Source: Ilyonectria destructans (lineage: Eukaryota; Ascomycota; Sordariomycetes; Hypocreales; Nectriaceae). Taken from it: 64,000 nt of DNA. The stretch spans positions 1,178,001 to 1,242,000 of the forward strand of contig JAHEWK010000006.1 of the NCBI GenBank assembly GCA_020740775.1, given 5' to 3'. The notes under the pieces were generated by a model. The model had not been told where the DNA came from. It saw only the letters and a program-made list of their open reading frames with translations, and did no database searches. The translations under genes and the position numbers were made by a program. Below are positions 1-12,051 of the stretch, one piece after another; positions within the stretch are counted from its first letter, which is position 1, and each line of letters starts with the position of its first letter.

Positions 1-2526
1 GGCCTGAGCGTCTCGATCCGCCAACTGCACCGTTTGCAGTCGGTGCAAGACGCCCATCCAAACAAGATCCGCGCCATCGTTAACGGGGAGGAGGACCTTG
101 AGATGACTGATGGCGACCGCTCACTTAGCTTTAGCGAGAGTTTTGCTGGTGGAAGCATCTTCGGTAGCCCCTCATCATCCTTTGCGTCAAATCGACCGGT
201 CATCCTGCCGTTGGGAGAGATGGATCTCGACGGCGCCAGCTCTAAAGGCAAAAGCGTGGATTGGAACCACTCATCATCTTCTGACGGCAAAGGGAAGCGC
301 AAGGAACCAGGCGGTGAGGCTGATTTGACCCCTCCTCCAACGTCCACCACCGAAGCCTTGGGCACCATGCCCCCGTCGTCGCTCTGGATCTGGGACGTCA
401 ATAGCGCGCGGTATCGAATTAATTGGAGATACCTGTACACTATGCGACGTCGACTTGAGTCCAACTGGGAACTGGGCAAGTACTCGACATTCCAGTTCCC
501 CCATCCGAGTTACCCGGAAGAGGGACACCAAGAGTGTGTATACACCCTCCAGTTCGACAACGACTATCTTGTCAGTGGTAGCCGTGATCAGAGCATGAGG
601 ATTTGGGACGTCCACACACGTCGGTTGGTTCGACCGCCGCTGACAGGTCACATGGGCTCTGTGCTTTGCCTTCAGTTTGATGCTCACCCAGACGAGGACC
701 TGCTTGTTTCGGGCAGCAGTGATTCCAACGTCTTCATCTGGAAGTTCTCAACTGGTGAGCTGATCCAGAAACTAACGAGGGCCCACCGTGAGTCGGTGCT
801 GAATGTCCGCTTCGACAATCGGATCCTCGTTACATCGTCCAAGGACAAGACAATCAAGATCTTCAACCGCCACCCGTTGCGACATGGTGATTTGGGCTAT
901 GGTGGACATGAGCTTGTCAACCCCGTACCCACGAACCTGCGACGATACGGCTACGAACCGGACCTTGCTCAAGAGCTCCCCATTAAGCCCGCCTTCTCGC
1001 TTATTGGTCGTCTAGACGGACATAGTGCAGCTGTCAACGCAATCCAGGTGCGTGACCGAACCATTGTTTCTGTGTCAGGGGACCGGCACATCAAGGTCTG
1101 GAATTGGCCTGAGCAGGTCTGTACCCAGACTATCCCCGCACACGATAAGGGAATCGCGTGCGTCGAATTCGACGGAAGGAGGATAGTCAGCGGTAGCAGT
1201 GATTTTGAAGTTTGCATCTTTGATGCCCCGACAGGTCTCAAGGTTGCACAACTGCGAGGACACGCTCACCTGGTCCGAACAGTCCAGGCAGGCTTTGGCG
1301 ATCTGCCTTACAGCAAGCACGAGGACGAAGCAGAAGCGAAGGCAGTAGATGCTGAGTACTTCCGAGCCGTTGAGGCTGGAGAAATTGATCACAATCTCGA
1401 ACGAAGACGCCGCCGCAGTCGTAGAGCGAATGCTGGTAGCTCGCGACCTGAGGATCTCCAGGCATTTGGGGCCAAGGTTCCTCCTGGAGGTGGAGGTGGG
1501 AGGAAGTACGGCCGCATCGTGTCCGGGTCATACGACCAGAGCATTATTGTCTGGAGGCGTGACAAAGAAGGTGTCTGGAAGCCTGCTCATCACCTCCGCC
1601 AAGAAGAGGCTGCCGCCGCCGCCCAGCGCGATATTGCTGCTACAACGACAGCCCTCTTGGCAGCCCCTGGAGCTACTCAAGGTCGTCCACCTGTTCGAAT
1701 GCCAAATTCCGGTAACATCCCTGGAGGACCGGTGCTTCTTCAACCCAGTGGATCTTCCGCTGCCCCAGCCTCCCTCCGTGATCAACACGGAGATGGCTAC
1801 CGCATCGCTGGCTCGTACAAAGACCTTATTGACCAGGTTGTGCCTCTGGGTATCGTCGCCCTGAGGCAAGCAATGGCCATGTACCCTGTTATTCTGGCCC
1901 ACCATACATATCTACAGTCGACCATCGAACGCGAACTGTCACCTTTCGTTCGAGCACAGCTCAGAAAGGCGGTAACAGATGCCTTGATCGCTATTCAACT
2001 CAACCAGGTAGCTCGGCAGCGGGCAGCGCAAGCGGCTCAAGGAACCTCAGGGACCCAAGGGACTCAAGGGACTCAAGGAACTTCAACTCACGCTGCAGAG
2101 GGCGCGGCGGCCGCCGGACCAAGTGTCCCTGCACCAGGCACTCCCGTTCATCCCTCTGTCATCCCGCGTGCAGCAACCGTCCCGCCTGTAGGAGGAAACG
2201 CTCAATTTCAACTACCTCCCATTGTCCAACCCGCCGTTGCTCAGCCTCCCGTTGTTGCCAATATGCAACCCCAAGGCGCACCTCCTGCTGCACCACCTCA
2301 GGGGGCCCAGGCACAGAACCCAGCGCAAGCAGCCGCGCAACAAGGGACGCATCACCACCCGCACATCGCGGCAGCCGAGAATGCGCCTGCTCGAGTCTTC
2401 AAGCTCCAATTTGATGCGCGAAAGATTGTCTGCTGTAGTCAGGCACCTGTCATCGTGGGTTGGGACTTCTGTAACAAAGATCCCGAGTTGGAGGAGGCGG
2501 TGCGGTTTTTCGCCACGGTGGACTGA
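1..2526 (+). CDS. fwd-1: F-box/WD40 repeat protein, SCF ubiquitin-ligase substrate receptor (5' partial)
   Basis: The frame is open from the first base, so the N-terminus, including most or all of the F-box, lies upstream; 841 residues are visible. A linker helix of the WRYLYTMRRRLESNW type, which follows the F-box in beta-TrCP/Slimb proteins, sits near residues 141-156. WD40 blades run from about residue 175 to 520, with signatures such as YLVSGSRDQSMRIWD and ILVTSSKDKTIKIF. A long Ala/Gln/Pro/Gly-rich insert (about 540-795) holds a GTQ tandem repeat (DNA 2038-2090). The closing strand (VCCSQAPVIVGWDF) ends the protein at residue 841. The family presents phosphorylated substrates to an SCF E3 ligase; in Neurospora, FWD-1 drives turnover of the clock protein FRQ. 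F-box/WD40 identity is firm; one-to-one orthology to FWD-1 is recalled similarity. Convergent with vps60. Confidence 0.9.
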   Translation, partial: GLSVSIRQLHRLQSVQDAHPNKIRAIVNGEEDLEMTDGDRSLSFSESFAGGSIFGSPSSSFASNRPVILPLGEMDLDGASSKGKSVDWNHSSSSDGKGKRKEPGGEADLTPPPTSTTEALGTMPPSSLWIWDVNSARYRINWRYLYTMRRRLESNWELGKYSTFQFPHPSYPEEGHQECVYTLQFDNDYLVSGSRDQSMRIWDVHTRRLVRPPLTGHMGSVLCLQFDAHPDEDLLVSGSSDSNVFIWKFSTGELIQKLTRAHRESVLNVRFDNRILVTSSKDKTIKIFNRHPLRHGDLGYGGHELVNPVPTNLRRYGYEPDLAQELPIKPAFSLIGRLDGHSAAVNAIQVRDRTIVSVSGDRHIKVWNWPEQVCTQTIPAHDKGIACVEFDGRRIVSGSSDFEVCIFDAPTGLKVAQLRGHAHLVRTVQAGFGDLPYSKHEDEAEAKAVDAEYFRAVEAGEIDHNLERRRRRSRRANAGSSRPEDLQAFGAKVPPGGGGGRKYGRIVSGSYDQSIIVWRRDKEGVWKPAHHLRQEEAAAAAQRDIAATTTALLAAPGATQGRPPVRMPNSGNIPGGPVLLQPSGSSAAPASLRDQHGDGYRIAGSYKDLIDQVVPLGIVALRQAMAMYPVILAHHTYLQSTIERELSPFVRAQLRKAVTDALIAIQLNQVARQRAAQAAQGTSGTQGTQGTQGTSTHAAEGAAAAGPSVPAPGTPVHPSVIPRAATVPPVGGNAQFQLPPIVQPAVAQPPVVANMQPQGAPPAAPPQGAQAQNPAQAAAQQGTHHHPHIAAAENAPARVFKLQFDARKIVCCSQAPVIVGWDFCNKDPELEEAVRFFATVD

Positions 2527-2949
2527 GAGACTGTCCTAGCACGGGAGGCAACATCTATATCTCTGGTTGACAATGGCACCGAGAATAGGTGAGAATTTGG
2601 TTTAGCGATGGAGTTTCGATTCGTTTCAATATTGAGGGACCATCATCAAATGCGATGGGTGTTTGGTTGCTGTAAAAAGACTTGTATCACATATCAACCT
2701 GGTAAACATTGACATAAGTCATGTGTACGGCATAGGACAAACCGATTCCCTGGATAGGGAGTATGGTCGCATGGAACAAACAAAATGCTATCAATATGAA
2801 TATAACGATTTTTTTCTTGTCATGCTAATCCGATACTCCTTAACTGATAAAATGTGGTATGCCCGTGAGCCAGTAATTATCCAACCAACGCCTCGTCGCC
2901 GCCCGTTAATGCGTCTTCTCCGTATATTTCCAGTCCTTTAGCTCCCCGA
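2527..2949. other. convergent intergenic spacer, no gene seen
   Basis: This is the 3' spacer between two convergent genes. It is AT-richer than the flanking coding sequence, fitting 3' UTRs. Short open frames here show no family resemblance. Confidence 0.6.
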
Positions 2950-3588
2950 TCATCCGGCAACCTGCTTCATCTTGGCCTCGGTCTCTGGCGGCTCATCGAC
3001 AAAGTCGGGCACGACCTCGTCTTGGAGGAAGCCGGGGACGGCACCACCAAATTCGGCGTCCATCTCAACCTCCATGCCCAGGGCCTCCAGCTCAGCGTCC
3101 AGCTCGGTCTCGTCGACCTCGTCGGGGATGTCGTAGCCCCGGGACAGGCTCTCTTGGATCTCGTTGCCAACGTCCAGGAGATCGGCCATGTCGTCCTGCA
3201 GGCGCTCAATCTTGTCAATGTCAATCTTGCCGTACTGCCGGCGCAGTTCCTTGTTGGTGGTCTTCATAGCGTCGACCTGGGTCATGACGTTCTTGAGGTT
3301 GTCCTGCATGCCCTGGGCCTGCTCCATGTTCCAGACCTGGCTCTCGAGCTTCTCCTTCTCGGCCTCGTAGGCCTTGCGGCGCTGCAGCACCTTGAGGGCC
3401 TTTTGCTTCATGGCCTGCTTGCCGGGGCCGTCGCGCATGCGGGACAACTTCTCCTGGTAGGCGCCCAGCTCGCCGTTGAGGGCCTTGAGCTTGGTGTCGA
3501 GCGAGGCGATGCGCGTGTCGAGGTTGCCGATGGCGCCGTTGAGGGTGGGTTTGGGGCCCGCAGGCTTGGAGCCGAAGAGACGGTTCAT
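2950..3588 (-). CDS. vps60: Vps60/CHMP5-like ESCRT-III (SNF7 family) protein
   Basis: Single-exon gene of 212 aa, the usual length for Vps60/CHMP5. The start MNRLFGSK at 3588 is chosen because it is the family's conserved N-terminus; eight upstream in-frame residues do not look conserved. The N-terminal half is basic and helical with long coiled coils (about residues 15-120). The C-terminal half is acidic (DEVDETELDAELEALGMEVE), the autoinhibitory and MIM-type arrangement of SNF7 proteins. Vps60 is an accessory ESCRT-III subunit that binds Vta1/LIP5 and modulates Vps4 during multivesicular body formation at the endosome. The gene is divergent from 4747..8683, separated by about 1.2 kb. No introns are evident. 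Confidence 0.93.
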   Translation of the reverse strand: MNRLFGSKPAGPKPTLNGAIGNLDTRIASLDTKLKALNGELGAYQEKLSRMRDGPGKQAMKQKALKVLQRRKAYEAEKEKLESQVWNMEQAQGMQDNLKNVMTQVDAMKTTNKELRRQYGKIDIDKIERLQDDMADLLDVGNEIQESLSRGYDIPDEVDETELDAELEALGMEVEMDAEFGGAVPGFLQDEVVPDFVDEPPETEAKMKQVAG

Positions 3589-4746
3589 GGTGGGCGGGTG
3601 TTTCGACAACAAGGGGATGCTTGGTAGTGAGGAGAGGTTATCGAAGGAGAAGGGTTGCGGATAGCTTGCAATATAGAAGCCTGGAATATCGGCGCCTGGC
3701 GGGGGATGACGTTTCGCAGGTGACGAGGCTCAAGCCAGCCATCAACTCGGCGGGGCAAGGTACAAGACAGCACCCCACTCTTCCGTATTGGTCGAGCTAC
3801 TGTGGACGACCAGGATGACTAAGCGCGCACCCTTGTCCGTTGCGTTGGGCGAGACGGAACGACAAGACGCCACAGCCAAGCAGCCGTCACCTTATTCTCA
3901 CTCTCAGCTGCGGAATGATTGGCTGCGGAGCGGCAGTGTCGCAAGGGCCGCTGGAAGAACGACCGCGTTTCGATTCGATGTCAATCGAGCATCAATGGCT
4001 TTGTTTTGGCGAGGCCATGTCCAGCTGCCAGCATTGGACTGGTCATACCGCCTTGCTTCGTGCCGAGAGTGGGCTCTCGCCTGGTGTAAGCCAAGGGCGA
4101 GACCCTGGCATGGAGCCACTGTTGATTTACCGGGGATACGTTCACAACTATGGCAGCTGCAGACTGAACGAGGAGTTTTGGGTGTGAATTTCCTTTCTCT
4201 AGTCTTGATGCCTTGCTACTGTGCGTTGCTCTGCTGAGTGAAATATCGAAGTGACTGGAATGTTGATGTGACGCTCAAGCATTGTAAACACCACCGTTTG
4301 CTTCTCCCGCAGATATCTGAACTCTATTGTCTTGGGATCAATGCCGTTTTCCAGTTTGCTCACCGTTGAACTATCAAATCATTAACCCCTCAGCTCATCT
4401 TTACACACCCCGCGGTAATAAACAAGTGCAGAGGCCGTTTGCGCCGACCCAGTGGAGCCCAAGGGCCCCACGTGACCCACGTCGTTGTTTGGCGCACCTC
4501 GACGCGTCGCAAAGATTCTGGCACCCACGCCCACTTCGGCCCCGGCAACTTCTTCTACAACACACCACAGTAGAGCAAATCGACCACTTCTCGTCACCGC
4601 GACTTTTCGATCTCGCCACTGTGGTTTCCTGCCCTTTGTACAGCTTCACGAAGCTCTGCACGCCATTTTCTGATCTGAGTTGACCCGTTGCCCCGTGCTT
4701 TGGCGCTTTGTTTACTTTCGCCCGTCTCTCGCCCGAATCCGTCGCG
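3589..4746. other. divergent promoter region of vps60 and the 4747 gene
   Basis: About 1.16 kb between two divergent start codons with no convincing coding sequence. It contains a CACGTG palindrome (4469..4474) and an inverted CCAAT-type motif near 3917. Open frames here are interrupted and low in complexity. Confidence 0.6.
4469..4474. promoter_or_regulatory. CACGTG E-box palindrome
   Basis: A perfect CACGTG core lies in CCCCACGTGACCC, 273 bp upstream of the ATG at 4747. bHLH factors such as Cbf1 or sterol-type regulators bind this core. Function here is inference from the motif alone. Confidence 0.3.
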
Positions 4747-7700
4747 ATGGCAGAGACGGATGCCCCCAACTGGGGCTTTGGGCTACCACCCATGAACATG
4801 TAAGAACCTCGCGCTATTGACGTGATACGTCTTCAGATTGTGATGTACTGACATATCTCGCCATAGTAACCCCGTTGGAACGTCCTTCGTCACGCACTTC
4901 CAGACTTGCGACTCCACCGAGATGCCCTCTTCGAACACCACCGATACAAACACCATGTACGCTTGGTTTGGATGCCCGTTGCATGGCCCTTACATGTGCT
5001 AATAATATTGAAATAGGTCCTGGAACGCGAATTTCGCCATCCCCGTCCCTCATACCCGACTCCCCGCGTGGTCCCGCGTCGCGATTCAACCCCATGCCTC
5101 TACCAGCTTTACTGGTCCTATTATGAAGCGCGTTGGTCTCTGCGCCCGACGACCTATGATGAGCGCACACACCGCTGCGCAGACCCAAACATTCGTCAAG
5201 CCTGCACCTGAGCCCGAAACCCGCGAGGTAGAGACTCGTCACATCCGGAGACGACTCCAGAAGTACCAGCCTGTTCAGGAGGAGGCTTTGTTTGAGGGCC
5301 GACCTTTCTCGCGAGCAGAGGTGGCTGCTATGATTATGCAGGCCAAGGGTACGTTTTTGGCGAGTTGCTTGTTTTCACGCGAGAGCTAACCTGCGCTAGT
5401 TGACACTTCCAACAACTTCATGGTTTACTCAACCTCGACCACTTTGGAGGACAAGAAGCAGTGCCGACGCGGTACCTACATCCAAGTCACCCCAGTCAAG
5501 CGATATGCCGGCTCCGACATGCCCAAGGCCATCGACCCTGTTGGCGGCAACAAGTTCAGCATTTACAACGAGGTGATGCCAATCATCATTCGCGCCATGA
5601 AGAAGGGCATGGACGAGGTGGACTACACCACGGCCTCCATTGCTGAGACTTCTGCCATCATGCTCGACATTCGCAGAGATCCTCGACGACATGTGGCTGC
5701 ACGAGGTGTTCCAGACCTGTCTGATATTGCCGATGTGACAGAGCCTTTGAGCCCTCACATGATTAGACCCCCGACCCTCAAGGCTGAGTCGCGATCCCCT
5801 CGAAAGCGAATTGCCCGACTCACAAGCCCCATCAAGAATGGGCTCCACCGTATTACCAGCAGCATTGTCAAGCTGGTCCCCAGCTCTAGCCCCAAGGCCG
5901 AGCCTTCTCCTACCAAGTCGGCATCTACGCCATCTACTCCCCTCAGGCTGTCTCCTACCCCCACGAAGCATGCCTTTACTCCAGCTGGCAACTCTAGCCC
6001 CTTGTCGCGATTGTGGCATACCGCGCCTGAAAACCTCTCGATCGAAGAGTCACCCGCCCGCCCCGGTCGCGTCTTCCGAGCACCATCTTATGCCGATTCA
6101 TCCTCCCTCACCAACCAAACGAGCAATGTCTCACTCTCTGCTGAGGAGTTCTCTCCAGTCAAGTTCTCCCGGCCTGTGGCACCTACTCCCTCCCGATGGA
6201 ACCGCCCCGAGCCAGCAACCCCCCAGGCCCTTACACCGATGCCCATCATGTGGACTCCTGGTCAGAGCGACAGCCCTATCGGCTTGGCCGCTCTTATCCC
6301 CCCATCTACTCCTCAAATGCCAAAGTGCACCTTCAAGGTTGAGACACCCACCAATGCCGAGTTCCACTTCGGCGAGGTTTCTGCCTCGTTTAATTCCCCT
6401 TCTTGGATGAACGCCTCAACAAAGGCTAGTGAGCCTCGAAGAATCAAGACTGTCAACTCTGCCCGTCGCCGACAGAGTGAACCACTTCTGCGACAGCACT
6501 TCAAGTCGCAGGCCCGACGTAAGTCGTTGTCGCCGCGAAAGGTCAGATTCCAGGATGACGATGTTGTCTGCGACAATGCCTCTATTACACCGCCCCTGCC
6601 TTTGGCATGCCCTACTGCTCCCGAGACCAACGTTCCTGAGAACGTTAGTGCTACTGACGAGGACGTCACAATGGCCCCTGCCGAGCCCATCAATGTTGAA
6701 GTCGAGCCTGAAACTGCGGTTGAAGACAAGCCTGACCCCGTCCAGCAACAACCCCCAACTGTTGCTGTCACTCCTGCTGAGGACAACCCAAATACCCATG
6801 CTCCCACTCTCGAACACGGCGTTTTGAACATTGACATGCGCCAGAACCCTGATATCTTCGGCGCGCAAGTCTCTTCCCCTCCCGCCCCCGTGCAACAGCT
6901 TGCTCAGTTCGCGGGCGATGGATGTGCTGGCAACGCTAAGGTCGTAGTCACGCAAGAGAATAGTAGACTCTTTGTTCGGTTTAAGCTTCCGACCGACTAC
7001 GCCTACATGTTTCCAGACAGCCAGGGGCTCGATGAGTCTCGCTTCACGACTTCACCGTTGGCTATTTCTTCTTCGCCTAGAATCAACTTCAACAACCATC
7101 GTCAACCTTCGTTCCAGCATTCCGCCATGTCTCCGGCTTGGTCGAACTTTGACAACACCCCCAACATGTCAGCCAACGCTGACCGAACGCTGGTTATGGA
7201 CTGGCCTTTGCACGGTTTTGGCTCTACACAAAAGACTCCTTCGAAACGAGACATGTCCTTGAGTGTTTTGGAGAAGACTCCTACTATTGGGCTGGGCCTT
7301 GCACATCATGCCACCCCGTTGGCGCAGACGCCGGTGGTCAGAACTCCCGAAGTTCCCCAAATGGGCAACTCCAGCCCGCTGTTTTCCGAGCTCACTGCTT
7401 CTGCGAAGCCTACATCGCCTCTTGAGCCTACCCCTATGCGAGAGCGCATCGAGGAGACCCCTATCAAGTCTACAGACGCAAACACACCTACACCTGCTCC
7501 CTCGACCGTGGCAAATGTCACACCTATTCCAGCTAACAACGTCTTGGTGGCGAACGGCACTCCATCTGTGGCAACGACCCCTACTACCTCCTTTACTCCT
7601 GTCAACAGGACATCGCCGCGAATTCAAGTCACTGCACCATCCGATAATACCTCGACCACACCTGAGAAGATTACACCTGCGAAGACCACACCAGTTCCAA

Positions 7701-8683
7701 ACAGCCCTGCAGCTCCTGCGAGCGCTCGCCAAGAAACTTTTGATGATAGCCCTGGGCGAGATTACATGAGAGACTTTATCAAGCGTTCCCGTCAGACCAC
7801 AACTACAGAAACCGGCTCCCCCATGGCGCCTTCAGCGAAGCGACAGCCTCTGGTGGCTAAGAGCCCCAACACTGGAAGTCCTCATAAGAAGCGCAAGCTT
7901 GAGAAGGACGAAGAGGCTCAATCGCCGCCTAAGAAGCACAAGGAGCCCAAGGAGCCTAAGGAGCCCAAGGAATCCAACGAGCCCAAAGAACCAGCGGCAA
8001 AGCGTGTCCGCCGAACTGCCAAGGCCACCAAGCGGAAGGTTGACCCGATCGTGGACACGGTTGATGACACCCCAGCCGCCCCGGAGATCACGGCCGAACA
8101 GGTCGACATGATGGACGACCAAGATGATGAGGCTGAGCTGGATGGGCCATTGACCCGACGATCTACTCGTCTACGCACCCAGACTGGAATCAGCTCGGGA
8201 CCGAGATCATCGATCCCCACTGCCATCAAGCTAGGGCGATCTGGTGCTGGCCGCGCCGGCGGTGCCGTCCTAAACTCGACTGTCCGAAGTGATCAACAGG
8301 AGCTCACCGCGCAGACGCGCATGAATACGAAGAAGAATAAGGGATCTTCTGAGTATCCCGCGCAAGTTCTGGCTAGAGTCGCAGAATCTTCGCAGGGGGA
8401 CGACTCGGACAACAGCTCAGATGTGCCATCAGACTCGTCTAAGGGACGAAAGTGTGTTGGATGGAAGGAGCCTCTTGAGATGGTCAAGGAGGAGAAGCCC
8501 TCGAAGGGCAAGACAGTGCCAAAAGCCAAGCCTACCCAGGGGAAGACGGGCATCGCGAAGCCCAAGGCGACTTCCCAGAGCAAGCGCACGGCAAAGCTTG
8601 CAGAGAACCTGGGCATGGTGGCTAATGGTACACCTGCGCGGCCGACGCGAATGACGCGATCGAGAACTCGGTCGCAGATTTAG
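4747..8683 (+). CDS. large Ser/Thr/Pro-rich, probably nuclear protein of unknown function
   Basis: Four exons give one frame: 4747..4799, 4867..4956, 5017..5348, 5400..8683 (1252 aa). Introns of 67, 60 and 51 nt have GTAAGA/GTACGC/GTACGT donors; introns 2 and 3 show a branch-like CTAAT/CTAAC. The first about 260 residues look folded (region VKRYAGSDMPKAIDP and a helical stretch with IIIRAMKKGMDEVDY). The rest is largely disordered, with dozens of SP and TP sites suggesting kinase control. Basic clusters (KKRKLEKDEE near residue 990, KRVRRTAKATKRK near 1030) resemble nuclear localisation signals. A KEP tripeptide tandem lies near 1003-1025. The C-terminus is Arg/Thr-rich and basic. I do not recognise the family. 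A chromatin-associated role is possible but inferred only from composition. Confidence 0.82.
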
Positions 8684-11600
8684 GTGGGGATGAGGGCACT
8701 TGGTGGCCGAGCCAAGGATGACAACGAATCACCCCAAGCTGATGAAGATGATGTTTGAGTTTTATAGTAATTGGTTCTGCATTTCGCTGGCGTTGGAGGA
8801 AAGGTACACTCTGAGATGGTTGCATCAGATTGAGACGAGAGTACGAAGACTGCACATTTGCATTTGCGGCAGGCGTTGGGAGTGGTCACACGATACCACT
8901 TTAGACCGACCATGTTTGAGTTGTCGCTGGGAAACAGCGTGTTGGATTTCCATTTCTGCGAGGGACATCGCACAGGAGTTTGAGAGACTAATAGTCCGAG
9001 AGAGATGCGAGCCAGAACAGAATGTTGCGGCATTTGCAAAGGGTCGTGAGATAGATACCCGTCCAGGTAGAGTTGGACTGAGGGCGGATTCGCACATGCG
9101 GCAGTCGACGGCCTTTAAATCTGAACCATGTTTGGAGTCTTGATCAAGTAAACGTTTCTTCTGCATTGCACGTGTTGTTTTCATCTCACGATCTGACATT
9201 GGTTATTGAATTGGCGCACTGGTGGTGGTGGAGTCTGTTGCCAAGTGGTTTGGTAAGTTCCCATGTCAAATCTCGCGATAGAAGCTGGCCATCGTTGTAG
9301 TAGTATCGATAGCTTCAACCTAGCTCGACTCTATTGTTAGACCTGATAATTATATGGAGTGAGGAGGATGCGTTGATTTTTAATCCACGGTGGCATGGAT
9401 GGGCTGGATGAGGCTCATGTCATCTCGGTAATGTGGGGATGGTGTTGCATACACAAACAAAGGATGGACAGAGGAGGCTAATCAGACAATCACAGACGGT
9501 GCAACTGGGATGGGTTACGACTACCATGTAGAATCTGGAATACTAGAAATATTTGCACAATTAGGTGTTCCAACACATAATCTGGGTTTCTTGTTTTGAA
9601 CCCATGGGATAGCTTTGAAGCGTGAGTTTAAGCTTATGCTAGTGTGTTTCTAGGGAGCGGTATTTCAGCCTTACAAGGCGCATCGTGTACGGCGCAGACA
9701 GCTTCATGATGGTCAATAATTGAGCTTGGCAGAGACATGACTGACTCTGGCGATGTCTTAGCTGCCTAATTCCAAGGCTTTCATGTTATGCACACCGAAT
9801 GATTGACTCACTCACCCACTCACTCACTCACTCACTTGACCAAGACACCCCACACGCCAACGCCAACGCTCATCGGTCCCCGAGACAAAAGCCCGATGCG
9901 TTGTCTCTCTCCCCGGCCTGACTCCCTCTGCTGATTCAGTCCGCCTGGCCTTGTCTCGCCTCGCCCCGTCCGCCCTGTCTCATCTCGTCTCTCGCCTCGC
10001 CATCTCGCCCCGCCGGCCAATGCCATGCCACAAGGCTGCGGGTTGCCGGCACTAACCAAGTCGCCCCCCCACGGATCAGCGGTGCCCAATTGCCAACACC
10101 ACGCATCGTCATCGCCGCGGCCAAGCTCCAAGGGACGGAAGCCCGCAGCGGAAGACATCGCAGCGCATCCGCGTGTGTCTCACGCCCCCGCTGCACTGCC
10201 AGACGAAATAGAATAGAACAAAAAGGCCGTGGTTTTTGCCCTCTCGTCGTGCCGGTGGGGGGGTTGCACGCAAACACGGCAGACGGCAGGACAACACACC
10301 GCACACCGCACATCGCAGCACAGCATAGCATGCGGCGGAGCACAGCCCGGGGGAAGGGGGAAGGGGCAAGGGGAAGGCGAAGAGGAAGAGGGGAAAGAGC
10401 AAACTCTGGCTCTTCCTTCTTCATCCAGCCTTCAAGCCCGATGCTCGTCTGGTCGCACGGCCGCCCGTCTCATCCACGTCAAACGCCAGCCCGTCGAACC
10501 AACCCCCCCTCCCCATCGCAACTGTAGAGTCGTAGCCCGACCTGCGGCCCCGTCTGCGGCCTCTTGTTCAGTCAGCTGCACCATGTAAGAATAGACAGGC
10601 TACTGGAGAACACGCGTTGGCCCAACCCCCCACAGCGAACACACGCACCCGGCCGAGCGGTGGCTGGCCCGTCGTCGCGCCGCCGAAACACGGTGGCGCA
10701 CACCAGCCGCGTGGAACACTTGAAACGCGGCCGGCGCGCGGGGACTAATGAGTTGGAGCGGAACGGGAGGTTGTGCATGTCGTCATTGTGAGGATTGATC
10801 AATTAATGGACTGACTATTATTGCTCGTCGTCTTGGTCAGATGTCAGCTTTGAGGTGCAGTCAAGCAAAGCGACCCATCATCGCCGGGTCTAAGCTGGCT
10901 AACCTCCGCTGTCTTGTACCCTCCGGCGCATTGTCTGTCGCATCGTCTGTCACATCGTCCGTCAATCATCACCACTCAATCAACCCATGCAAGATGCAAC
11001 CGTTCGGTTCTTCACTTGTTTGCTTGCCACCCGTCCTCTGTACCTCTGGTTCGTGGGAATCCCCGTTTCTACTGCCCAGTTCCTAGTTCCATGCAAACAC
11101 CCGCCATTGGCATGACAGGTCATCCATCCACTTCATCATGAAACCAATAAACAAATAATCACATGCTGCACACCATCCGATAATTGATTTGAACTCTCTT
11201 GTCATTCAACTTGTTCTTTCTCATCTGCAAGGGCCGTCTGACCCTGATCCTCCTCGACACCAAGGCTGCGCATTCAGCCGAGGCCGGAGAGCTGTGTGTC
11301 ATGGCAAACACAGCCAACGTTTCTCGTCCCCTCATCCTCCACCCGTACACAATATCCCTGCACAAACATCAAGACACAACCCAGTAGAATCCTCCGGGAT
11401 ACACATCATGGTACAACATCCTTTGTTTGTGACAGCTTCCTCCTGGCCTTGTCTTTGTTCTGTTTTGTCCAACCTGCCAGTCCGTATCCAAGCCAATCAC
11501 TCAGTAGTCTTTCCCCAGTCCCTTGCCCGCGAGGTGCGTCGCACACGCCCCAAGTCTCATGCGCAACGCCAACGCACCCCCAGATTAAACAAAATTTGAA

Positions 11601-12051
11601 AAATGAAAAAACTCCAGGAGCTCGATCCAGGTCGCTTCGCTCCTTGTCCCTTTTTTTGCCGCCTTCCAGATCTAAAACTTTTGGATTTTGAACGCTGCAA
11701 ATGGTCCTCTGTCCAACGCCCGTTTTCCTCCCCTGATTATCTACAGGTCTAAACAATAGAAAGCGTAATGTTCAACGTCTGCTTCAGACGCTTTGGGTTG
11801 TAGATGTGTGCTTGGTGCCGTCGTGGCCGTAACGGGATCCATGTCCCAAAAAAGGAGTGACAAGAGTCGGGGTATCTCTCAGTAAAACATAAAACAAGAG
11901 CATAAAAAAACAAACCAAGCAAACCCAGGTGCTTGGCGTGTCGTGTGTGAATGTCGTGGGCGAGTCGTTTCGTTAAAACTCGTCATCGAATCCAGGTCGT
12001 AATAGAAATTATCGTTGGGTTGGTTGACGTTCGTGTTCGTCTTAGCACCCA
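8684..12051. other. 3.4-kb intergenic region, no gene supported
   Basis: The region has CT-rich runs, an ACTC microsatellite and many short overlapping open frames without recognisable domains. It lies between the 3' ends of two convergent genes, so it contains both 3' UTRs. Nothing else could be supported. Confidence 0.55.
9806..9836. repeat. (ACTC)n microsatellite
   Basis: About seven ACTC units with one interruption (ACCC). A simple tetranucleotide repeat in non-coding DNA. Confidence 0.85.

Noticed and set aside
4327..4683. 118-codon frame before the 4747 gene
   Set aside because: It lies in the divergent promoter, shows no conserved sequence, and does not splice in frame to the downstream exons.
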